DNA of 7,393 nucleotides from NCBI GenBank assembly GCA_017631775.1, contig JAGBSQ010000184.1, positions 1 to 7,393 on the forward strand, in the 5' to 3' direction. The position numbers and the translations under genes are program-made. The first letter of the stretch is position 1; every line of letters starts with the position of its first letter. This DNA is from Clostridia bacterium. GTDB lineage: Bacteria > Bacillota_A > Clostridia > Oscillospirales > CAG-272. Below, piece after piece: positions 1 through 5,058 of this stretch. Under the pieces are notes generated by a model. That model saw only the letters and a program-made list of their open reading frames with translations, made no database searches and was not told the DNA's origin.

Positions 1-535
1 CGCAGGGAAGTCCGATTTTAGAAAGGATTGTCTCGCGGCTTTCGGGGAGTGTGGGGTCAACGAATACCCAATCGGGCGTGCGAACACCCGCATCGCGCAA
101 CAGACGTTTGGCAAGGTCTTTATCCATCGCCAGTGCAGAGCCAACGTAGCCGGAACCCGTGTAGCGAATGCCGTAGTTATCAAGCGTTGCTTGCAACTGT
201 CCGTTTTCACCCATTGCACCGTGCAAAGCGAGGAATACGCGGTCTGCCATGCGGCAGAGCCAAAGAACGTTGGGGCCAATGAGCGCTTCGGTGTTGCCGT
301 TTTCTTCTTTTAACTTTTTTAATTCGGGAATTTCTTCGCTGATGGTGTGCGACTAGTTTGCCTCGGTCTTAAAGAGAGTAAAAGGATCCTTGGGTAATTC
401 GCGAATGCCGCAGTAAGCATCTAAAAGAAGAACACGGTGGCCGTTTTTAATCAGGGCGTTGGCAATGAGACTGCCCGAGGTGAGGGAGACCTCTCTCTCG
501 GGGGAGTAGCCGCCCGCAAGTACAACGATGTTCAA
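1..535 (-). pseudogene. ddl: D-alanine--D-alanine ligase, N-terminal part, with in-frame amber codon; runs off the window
   Basis: Ddl joins two D-alanines with ATP in the cytoplasm to make the dipeptide that ends the peptidoglycan stem. The start is TTG at 535-533, supported by AAAGGAG at 545-551. Residues 1-60 show the family start, VVLAGGYSPEREVSLTSG. Codon 61 is TAG (355-353). Reading on in the same frame gives about 117 more codons with no further stop or frameshift. They include the family motifs FLALHGAMGENGQLQ, YTGSGYVGSALAMDK and, at the window edge, LSKIGLPC leading into the ATP-grasp domain. The gene is therefore a full-length-type ddl interrupted only by one amber codon in a variable loop. 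It could be a real nonsense mutation, a sequencing or assembly error (CAG to TAG would be a single change), or a recoded amber. It overlaps the prmC stop by 4 bases and is probably translationally coupled. Identity is sure; functional state is not. Confidence 0.85.
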
Positions 536-1386
536 AGTGTTTGGCTCCTTTCTTGAAAGGGAATGTTCGAAATATAAACCACACGGTCATTGCCGCCAAA
601 GTCGCGTTTGACGCAGACGTGTGCAAAGTTTTGCTCTTTTGCAAGTGCCAAAAGTGCCTCGGCTTGGTCAAAACCAATCTCAAAAAGGAAGAACCCGTCC
701 TCTTTGAGCAGAGGCGCGTAATGCTTGAGAATGGTGCGGTAAAAGATCAGACCGTCTTCTCCGCCATCGAGTGCTGCAAAGGGTTCGGCGTGTACCTCGG
801 GAGAGAGCGCCTCGATATCCTTTGTGGGAATGTAGGGGGGATTGGAGAGGATTGCATCAAATGGACCGTGCTCCGCAATCTTTTCGGGAGGGGTGAGTAC
901 GTCCTCCAAAACGCCGCAAAAGCGAGCGTCAACGCCATTCTTTTTTGCATTTCTCTCTGCAAGTGCGAGGGTAGCGGGGAATTTTTCAAGTGCCGCCGCC
1001 GTGGTGTCGGGGCGCTCGGCAAGGGTGGAGACAGCAATGCAACCGCTGCCGGTGCAAAGGTCGGCAAATTTTGCCTTGATGGGCAAAATGCGAATGGCGG
1101 TCTCTACCAAAATCTCCGTATCGGAGCGCGGAATGAGACAGTCGGGAGACACCTCATAGGTTTGGCGGTAGAATTCCCACTCGCCCAAAATATATTGCAG
1201 GGGTTCGTGCGCCAAACGGCGGCGCGCGGCCTCCTCAAGCTCTTGGCTTGCATAGTCGCGGTCGGGGGTGGCGCGCAAAAGAGAGGGGGAAACCTGCAAA
1301 AAATGCTCCATGAGGCAAACCGCATCCCATTCGGCATTTTCAATTTTCGCATTCTCAAAGAGCTCGCAAAGCTGACGGTATGTCAT
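532..1386 (-). CDS. prmC: peptide chain release factor N5-glutamine methyltransferase PrmC (HemK)
   Basis: PrmC transfers a methyl group from S-adenosylmethionine to the glutamine of the GGQ motif in release factors RF1 and RF2, raising termination efficiency. The 284-aa protein has the usual family length and layout. An N-terminal helical substrate-binding domain (about 1-75) ends in PLQYILGEWEFY. PRSDTEILVE follows at 86-95, then the SAM-binding glycine motif LCTGSGCIAVS at 110-120 and the catalytic NPPYIP at 182-187, which contacts the glutamine side chain. The ATG start (1386-1384) has a strong AAAAGGAGG at 1401-1393 with a 6-nt spacer. The TGA stop (534-532) overlaps the TTG start of ddl. 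In many bacteria prmC follows prfA (RF1); here it is the first gene of a leftward unit, divergent from a small membrane protein gene. Identification rests on motifs and is firm. Confidence 0.96.
   Translation of the reverse strand: MTYRQLCELFENAKIENAEWDAVCLMEHFLQVSPSLLRATPDRDYASQELEEAARRRLAHEPLQYILGEWEFYRQTYEVSPDCLIPRSDTEILVETAIRILPIKAKFADLCTGSGCIAVSTLAERPDTTAAALEKFPATLALAERNAKKNGVDARFCGVLEDVLTPPEKIAEHGPFDAILSNPPYIPTKDIEALSPEVHAEPFAALDGGEDGLIFYRTILKHYAPLLKEDGFFLFEIGFDQAEALLALAKEQNFAHVCVKRDFGGNDRVVYISNIPFQERSQTL
545..551 (-). promoter_or_regulatory. ribosome binding site that fixes the TTG start of ddl
   Basis: On the minus strand AAAGGAG lies 9 nt before TTG (535-533), inside the last codons of prmC. 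There is no ATG in frame nearby, and the protein from this TTG begins exactly at the usual Ddl N-terminus (MNIVVLAGG), so the non-ATG start is well supported. Confidence 0.75.
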
Positions 1387-1415
1387 GGTTCTCCTCCTTT
1401 TGCAATTTATCCTTT

Positions 1416-1430
1416 ATCATATTATCACAG
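1416..1430 (-). promoter_or_regulatory. possible -10 region for prmC
   Basis: On the minus strand the sequence CTGTGATAATATGAT offers a TG-extended -10 (TGTGATAAT, hexamer 1426-1421) or an overlapping TATGAT (1421-1416), about 35 nt before the prmC start. No good -35 hexamer is visible at the right distance, so this would depend on the extended -10 or on an activator. Weak call. Confidence 0.35.
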
Positions 1431-1450
1431 AATACAGAAAAAGGGAATAG

Positions 1451-1505
1451 ATTTTTTGAAAAAATAATAAAAATTTTTAGAAAGCTCTTGATTTTTTCAA
1501 AAAAT
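1451..1505. repeat. two 15-bp A/T near-palindromes in opposite orientation between divergent genes
   Basis: ATTTTTT-G-AAAAAAT at 1451-1465 and ATTTTTT-C-AAAAAAT at 1491-1505 are exact reverse complements of one another, with centres 40 bp apart. Between them is a further self-complementary AAAAATTTTT at 1469-1478. The right copy overlaps the -35 hexamer and spacer of the rightward promoter; the left copy lies just upstream of the likely prmC -10. They could be regulator binding sites, UP-element or curved DNA, or arms of a cruciform. AT-rich background makes some A/T symmetry expected, so function is unproven. Confidence 0.55.
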
Positions 1506-1515
1506 GTGGTATACT
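1488..1515 (+). promoter_or_regulatory. sigma-A promoter for the small membrane protein gene
   Basis: TTGATT (1488-1493), a 16-nt spacer and TATACT (1510-1515) match the sigma-A consensus at 4 of 6 and 5 of 6 positions. Transcription would start near 1522, giving a leader of about 48 nt before the ATG at 1570. The site may also feed rbfA and nrnA by read-through. Confidence 0.7.
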
Positions 1516-1569
1516 TTTTATATAAAAGTGTAATCGTGATACTATGCCATGACGTATGGAGGTATAAAT

Positions 1570-1842
1570 ATGGAAAATCAAGGTGCAAAAACCATTAAGA
1601 CCATTTTTAAAATTTTGGGTATTCTGCTTGCTATTGGCGCAGTATGCTTTGTTGCTGTAAAGCTTTATAAAAAGTTCTTCAAAAAGGAAGAACCCGTTCT
1701 CGAAGGTGCCGCTGATGAGGTTGAAGCTCTTGAAGAGGGTGCCGAAGCAGAAGAGGTAGCCGAAGAGGTTGTTACCGCAGAGGATAGCTTTGAAGTTCCT
1801 GCCGAGGCAGTTATTGCTAACGCAGACCAAATGGAAGCGTAA
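1570..1842 (+). CDS. small single-pass membrane protein with acidic C-terminal tail, function unknown
   Basis: This 90-aa protein is not one I recognise. Residues 1-12 are polar with lysines. About 13-36 form one hydrophobic segment (IFKILGILLAIGAVCFVAVK). A basic stretch YKKFFKK (37-43) follows, and the rest is strongly acidic, rich in Glu, Ala and Val, with only the first lysine-rich part balancing it. By the positive-inside rule the basic cluster and acidic tail should lie in the cytoplasm, with a short N-terminus outside; this is inference. The start at 1570 is preferred over the in-frame ATG at 1549 because GGAGG at 1558-1562 sits 7 nt before it, and 1549 has no such site. The gene has its own sigma-A promoter and is followed by a terminator-like hairpin, so it can be expressed alone. 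It might be a membrane anchor or scaffold, but nothing in the sequence names a partner. Confidence 0.8.
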   Translation: MENQGAKTIKTIFKILGILLAIGAVCFVAVKLYKKFFKKEEPVLEGAADEVEALEEGAEAEEVAEEVVTAEDSFEVPAEAVIANADQMEA

Positions 1843-1861
1843 AATTGATTTTATTACATCC

Positions 1862-1905
1862 GAAAACGGCTTTCCGTAAACAGAGGAAGGCCGTTTTCTT
1901 CTCTT
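1862..1905 (+). terminator. intrinsic terminator or attenuator between the small membrane protein gene and rbfA
   Basis: A 14-bp stem pairs 1862-1875 (GAAAACGGCTTTCC) with 1885-1898 (GGAAGGCCGTTTTC), with one G-U pair and a 9-nt loop, followed by a pyrimidine-rich tail TTCTCTT. The stem is strong but the tail is only partly T, so termination may be incomplete. No promoter is evident between it and rbfA, which starts 18 nt after the tail. Confidence 0.75.
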
Positions 1906-1922
1906 GAAGAAAGGAAAAAACT

Positions 1923-2297
1923 ATGGCTAATTACAGAAGAGGACGCATCAACGAAGAGATGCAAAAGGAGCTGACAATGATCATGCGCCGCGTAAAGGAC
2001 CCCCGTGTAAGCGAGGCTTTTATCAGCATTACGGCGGCAGATTGCACCCCTGACCTCAAATTCGCAAAAATTTATTACTCGGTAATGGGCGGCGACAAAA
2101 AGGAAGTTGCCAAGGGTCTTAAGGCGGCATCCGGCTTTATCCGTCGCGAGCTTGCCAACTCCCTCAATCTGCGCATCACTCCCGAGCTCACCTTTGTGGC
2201 CGATGACTCGGTAGCATACGGTGCGCACATTGCATCTATTTTGAACACACTCGACATCAAGCCCGAAGAGGACGAGGACGAAGAAGAGGAAGTATGA
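1923..2297 (+). CDS. rbfA: 30S ribosome-binding factor RbfA
   Basis: RbfA binds the 30S subunit late in assembly, aids 16S rRNA 5'-end maturation and is needed for growth in the cold. The 124-aa protein has the normal size. Family features are the N-terminal YRRGRINEEMQKEL, then VKDPRVSEAFISITAADCTPDLKFAKIYYSVMG, and SGFIRRELANSLNLRITPELTF, which together form the single KH-like domain. The last residues are a run of Asp and Glu (EEDEDEEEEV), a common loose tail in this family. AAAGGA at 1910-1915 is 7 nt before the ATG. The stop overlaps the nrnA start as ATGA (2294-2297), and the GA-rich codons of the acidic tail double as the nrnA ribosome binding site. In related Firmicutes rbfA usually follows infB; here it follows an unrelated small gene and a hairpin. 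Confidence 0.95.
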   Translation: MANYRRGRINEEMQKELTMIMRRVKDPRVSEAFISITAADCTPDLKFAKIYYSVMGGDKKEVAKGLKAASGFIRRELANSLNLRITPELTFVADDSVAYGAHIASILNTLDIKPEEDEDEEEEV

Positions 2298-3292
2298 GCC
2301 TGAGTCTGACCAATTTGGATGAGCTGATTGCCGCGCTGGAAACACCTGCCAATACGCTCATCATCTTTCACCGCAATCCCGATGCCGACGCCATCGGCTC
2401 GGCATTTTCACTCCGTAGCGTATTGGAGCAGCTTGGCTCTCCCGCGCGTTGCATTTGTCAGGACGAGGTTCCTCAAAATTTGCAGTTTTTAACCGACGGT
2501 GTGCAAGAAAGCGTGCTTGCAGAGGCGGTTCTTTCAAATTTTGAGGCAGAGCGCATCATCTCCGTTGATACGGCATCGCTCTCGCAAATGGGAACGCTTG
2601 CAGATGCTTTTGGCGAGCGCGTCGATTTGATGATCGATCACCACAAGGCAGATGCTCCCTACGGTGCACAAAACTACATCCGCCAAAGTGCGGCTGCAAC
2701 GGCTGAAATCATTTTTGACGTTATCAAGCACCTTGCAAGCGAAGAGAGAATTACCATCGACGAGGCAATGTGCGTGTGTCTTTATGCCGCAATCAGTGCC
2801 GATACGGGTTGCTTCCGTTATTCCAACGTAACGCCCAAAACACATATGCGCGCGGCAGAGCTTGTATCCAGCGGCATAGATTGTGCCGAAATCAATCGCA
2901 AGCTGTTTGAAAACAAAAGTCTTGAACGCTTGCGCGCACAATCGGCAGCTATTTCCAACATGGAACTCTTTGAGGACGGCAAAATTGCCGTTGTTACGTT
3001 CCCGTATGCACTCAAGGCCGCGTTGGGACTTGGTGACGATGACCTTGGTGCGCTTGTCGATATTCCGCGCTCGCTCTCGGGCGTTGAGGTCGCACTCTGC
3101 ATTCGTCAACCGCTCCCCGAGGGAACCTTCCGCGTGTCGGCTCGCTCCAATGGGCAATATGACGTAGCAGAACTTTGCCGCAAATTTGAAGGCGGCGGAC
3201 ATGCTAAGGCTGCCGGTTGCACCTTGATTGCAACCGATATAGCAGAGGCCATGCAGCGCATCGTTTCGGCAATTCAGTTTGATAAGGCTTGA
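2294..3292 (+). CDS. nrnA: DHH/DHHA1 phosphoesterase, NrnA-type oligoribonuclease / pAp phosphatase
   Basis: NrnA-family enzymes are cytoplasmic, metal-dependent 5'-3' exonucleases that finish RNA decay by degrading 2- to 5-mers, and they dephosphorylate pAp. The 332-aa protein shows all catalytic motifs in order: HRNPDADAIGS (26-36), the metal-binding Asp in SVDTAS (D92), MIDHHKAD with the DHH triad at 115-117, and SADTGCFRYSNVTP (168-181). The C-terminal DHHA1 domain carries FEGGGHAKAAGCTL (GGGH at 300-303), which binds the nucleotide. No key residue is missing. It is translationally coupled to rbfA through ATGA. The rbfA-nrnA pairing is usual in Firmicutes and is often followed by truB, which is absent here; spoIIR comes next instead. 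A cyclic-di-AMP-related phosphodiesterase role is possible in this family but less likely without extra sensor domains. Confidence 0.93.
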   Translation: MSLSLTNLDELIAALETPANTLIIFHRNPDADAIGSAFSLRSVLEQLGSPARCICQDEVPQNLQFLTDGVQESVLAEAVLSNFEAERIISVDTASLSQMGTLADAFGERVDLMIDHHKADAPYGAQNYIRQSAAATAEIIFDVIKHLASEERITIDEAMCVCLYAAISADTGCFRYSNVTPKTHMRAAELVSSGIDCAEINRKLFENKSLERLRAQSAAISNMELFEDGKIAVVTFPYALKAALGLGDDDLGALVDIPRSLSGVEVALCIRQPLPEGTFRVSARSNGQYDVAELCRKFEGGGHAKAAGCTLIATDIAEAMQRIVSAIQFDKA

Positions 3293-3298
3293 TCAAAT

Positions 3299-3329
3299 GA
3301 ATAAAACACCTCCTTTTGGGGCAATGCTG
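3299..3329 (+). promoter_or_regulatory. candidate sigma-F-like promoter for spoIIR
   Basis: GAATA (3299-3303), a 16-nt spacer and GGCAATGCTG (3320-3329) resemble the Bacillus sigma-F pattern GYATA, about 15 nt, GGNNANANTR, with one mismatch in each element. Known spoIIR genes are read by sigma-F in the forespore, which makes a site here plausible. Transcription would start near 3336, after the 5' arm of the hairpin. Short degenerate elements arise by chance, so this stays tentative. Confidence 0.35.
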
Positions 3330-3358
3330 ATGTTGCACAAACCAAAAGGAGGTTTTTT
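3308..3358 (+). terminator. terminator-like hairpin that contains the spoIIR ribosome binding site
   Basis: ACCTCCTTTTGG (3308-3319) pairs perfectly over 12 bp with CCAAAAGGAGGT (3342-3353). The loop can form a short inner stem of GCAAT (3321-3325) with GTTGC (3332-3336). A run of T's (3353-3358) follows directly, so it has the form of an intrinsic terminator for the rbfA-nrnA unit. The 3' arm is also the AAAAGGAGG (3344-3352) that serves spoIIR, whose ATG begins at 3359. In a read-through RNA the ribosome binding site would be base-paired. Confidence 0.85.
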
Positions 3359-3964
3359 ATGTTTTACAAAAGAATACTTACGTTGTCACTTACAGTCGCT
3401 CTTTGCTTGCTTGTTGTGGGATTTTTGCCGGTGCAGGGAGAAGAGGAAATTTACGATAAGGTCGTGCGCCTGCACGTGCTTGCCAACTCAAACACCGCAG
3501 AGGATCAAGCCGTAAAGCTTGCGGTAAGAGATGCCGTTCTTGAGATCACCGTTCCGCTTTTGCAAAATTGCCAAACCAAAGAGGAAGCAGTTCTGCTCCT
3601 TGAAGAAAACCGCGCGCTCCTGACCGAGACCGCGCAAACGGTTTTAGAGAGGGAAGGCTTTGACGATACCGTCAGCATTGCAATGGGACTTGAAGAATAC
3701 CCCACACGAACCTACGATAGCCTTTGCTTTCCTGCAGGGGAATATATCTCCATGCGCGTAAGCCTTGGGGAAGGGGAGGGGCAGAACTGGTGGTGCTGTC
3801 TTTTTCCACCCCTTTGTCTTGGTGCCGCAACCGTGAGCGAAAAGGAGGCCGAGGATGCTTGCATTTCGGTCGGCTTTACCCCTGTGCAGTACAAAATCAT
3901 AACAGAGAGTGACAAGCCTGTGTACCGCGCAAGATTTAAAATTTTGGAGTGGCTTGGTACTTGA
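3359..3964 (+). CDS. spoIIR: stage II sporulation protein R (SpoIIR)
   Basis: SpoIIR is made in the forespore, exported to the intermembrane space, and triggers the protease SpoIIGA in the mother-cell membrane to process pro-sigma-E. The 201-aa protein starts with a signal-peptide-like stretch: YKR, then a hydrophobic core ILTLSLTVALCLLVVGFL up to about residue 22. The family core follows: VVRLHVLANSNTAEDQAVKL AVRDAV (about 37-62), then NWWCCLFPPLCLG (about 141-153), a highly typical SpoIIR motif. The start at 3359 has AAAAGGAGG ending 6 nt before it, all inside a hairpin stem. No terminator is obvious after the TGA; an alternating CG/CA tract and a new promoter follow. This gene is the main evidence that the organism forms spores or descends from spore formers. 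Confidence 0.93.
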   Translation: MFYKRILTLSLTVALCLLVVGFLPVQGEEEIYDKVVRLHVLANSNTAEDQAVKLAVRDAVLEITVPLLQNCQTKEEAVLLLEENRALLTETAQTVLEREGFDDTVSIAMGLEEYPTRTYDSLCFPAGEYISMRVSLGEGEGQNWWCCLFPPLCLGAATVSEKEAEDACISVGFTPVQYKIITESDKPVYRARFKILEWLGT

Positions 3965-3985
3965 CGTGAACGGGCGGGAGAGTGC

Positions 3986-4037
3986 AAATTTGCAAATTTC
4001 TCGCTCGCGCGCACGCGCGCGCACGCGCCCACGCGCG
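3986..4037. repeat. A/T palindrome followed by an alternating CG/CA tract
   Basis: AAATTTGCAAATTT (3986-3999) is a perfect 14-bp palindrome that also contains a tandem GCAAATTT repeat (3984-3999 region). From 4006 to 4028, 23 bases strictly alternate pyrimidine and purine (CG and CA steps). After a break of one base, alternation resumes at 4030-4037. The tract reads as (CG)nCA repeated three times. It lies between spoIIR and a strong sigma-A promoter. Such tracts can adopt left-handed Z-DNA under negative supercoiling and are prone to slippage. Confidence 0.7.
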
Positions 4038-4053
4038 AATTTCTTCAAATTAC

Positions 4054-4082
4054 TTGACAAATTCAATATTTTATGGTAAAAT
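4054..4082 (+). promoter_or_regulatory. strong sigma-A promoter for the DegV-FakA unit
   Basis: A perfect TTGACA (4054-4059) is followed after exactly 17 nt by TAAAAT (4077-4082), with a TG extended -10 at 4074-4075. Transcription would begin near 4089, giving a leader of about 50 nt. A second TATAAT at 4093-4098 lacks a good -35. No operator is clear. Confidence 0.85.
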
Positions 4083-4139
4083 ATACCCAAATTATAATGC
4101 ATATCATAAAATACGAAATTGATAAAAAAGGAGAACGTT

Positions 4140-5009
4140 ATGAGAGATTACGTTATTTTTACCGATTCCGCCTGTGACATTAAACCTGAATTGCTTTGTG
4201 AGTGGGGCGTGCCCTACCGTAGCCTGACCTTCCGTTTTGACGGTGAGGAAAAGGAATATTCCAACGACGAGATGTCGGTTGGCGAATTTTATGACAAAAT
4301 GAGAGCGGGCGGTGTTGCCAAAACGGCTGCCGTCAATGCCGATGCATTTGCTCAAATGTTTGAGGAGATGGCTCTCAAAGAGGGCAAAGACGTGCTTTAT
4401 CTCGGTTTTTCTTCGGGACTTAGCACCACCTATAATTCTGCACGTATTGCTTCCGTTGACCTCAAGGAAAAATACCCCGAGGCAAAAATTATTGTTGTTG
4501 ATACACTCGCGGCATCTGCAGGCGAGGGCTTGATGGTCTATTTGACCGCAGAGCAAAAAAAGAACGGTGCCACCATTGAGGAGGCCGAAGCATTTGCACG
4601 CGGCCTTGTTGACCGTATGGGCATTTGGTTCACGGTTGACGATCTCGTTTATCTCAAGCGCGGCGGACGTGTCAGCCCCACGGCGGCATTCGTTGGCAAC
4701 CTGCTTGGCATCAAGCCGGTTCTTTATATGGATAACGAGGGTCACCTCATCCCCGTTTCCAAGGTTCGCGGTCGCAGAACCGCAATTATGGCAATGGCCG
4801 ACAAATACACCGAAAAGGCAACCGACAAAGAGAACGGCACCGTGTTCATTTCTCACGGCGCGTGCGAAGCAGATGCAAAGTTTCTTGCCGACATTCTCAA
4901 GGAGAGACACGGTGTTGAGGTAAAGGTCATTACCGACGTTGGCCCCGTTATCGGTGCACATTCCGGCCCCGGAACGCTGGCACTCTTCTTTGTGGCCAAC
5001 GAAAGATAA
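4140..5009 (+). CDS. DegV family fatty-acid-binding protein, probable FakB
   Basis: DegV-family proteins bind a fatty acid in a buried pocket, and those paired with FakA (then called FakB) present it for phosphorylation to acyl-phosphate for phospholipid synthesis. The 289-aa protein has the usual length. Visible landmarks are TDSACDI (8-14), KTAAVNADAF (61-70), GFSSGLSTTYNSA (89-101), VVDTLAASAGEG (119-130), VDDLVYLKRGGRVSPTAAF (166-184) and GPVIGAHSGPGTLALFF (268-284). T62, the serines at 91-92 and H274 sit where FakB proteins bind the carboxylate, by recall of the family. The start at 4140 has AAGGAG at 4128-4133 with a 6-nt spacer; the in-frame ATG at 4119 lacks one. fakA begins 49 nt downstream with no terminator between, so the two are very likely one operon. 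That context supports the FakB role; which fatty acid it prefers cannot be told. Confidence 0.93.
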   Translation: MRDYVIFTDSACDIKPELLCEWGVPYRSLTFRFDGEEKEYSNDEMSVGEFYDKMRAGGVAKTAAVNADAFAQMFEEMALKEGKDVLYLGFSSGLSTTYNSARIASVDLKEKYPEAKIIVVDTLAASAGEGLMVYLTAEQKKNGATIEEAEAFARGLVDRMGIWFTVDDLVYLKRGGRVSPTAAFVGNLLGIKPVLYMDNEGHLIPVSKVRGRRTAIMAMADKYTEKATDKENGTVFISHGACEADAKFLADILKERHGVEVKVITDVGPVIGAHSGPGTLALFFVANER

Positions 5010-5058
5010 ATAAGCGACGTGGTGCATTTACCACTTACTTTAAGGAGATTTACCCATT

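Noticed and set aside
541..1467. Long plus-strand open frame (308 aa) opposite prmC
   Set aside because: It is antisense to a confidently identified gene, has no ribosome site or recognisable motif, and its openness follows from codon bias of prmC.
1549..1569. Upstream in-frame ATG of the small membrane protein
   Set aside because: Its codons include the GGAGG that serves the ATG at 1570, and it has no ribosome site of its own.
4119..4139. Upstream in-frame ATG as DegV start
   Set aside because: The ATG at 4140 has AAGGAG at the right distance and matches the usual DegV N-terminus; the extra seven residues would be encoded by the ribosome site itself.
4104..5027. Minus-strand open frame (307 aa) opposite degV
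   Set aside because: It mirrors the whole DegV coding region and has no supporting start signal or motif.
5019..5034. GTGGT/ACCAC hairpin between degV and fakA as a terminator
   Set aside because: Only 5 bp with no T run; too weak to split the operon.
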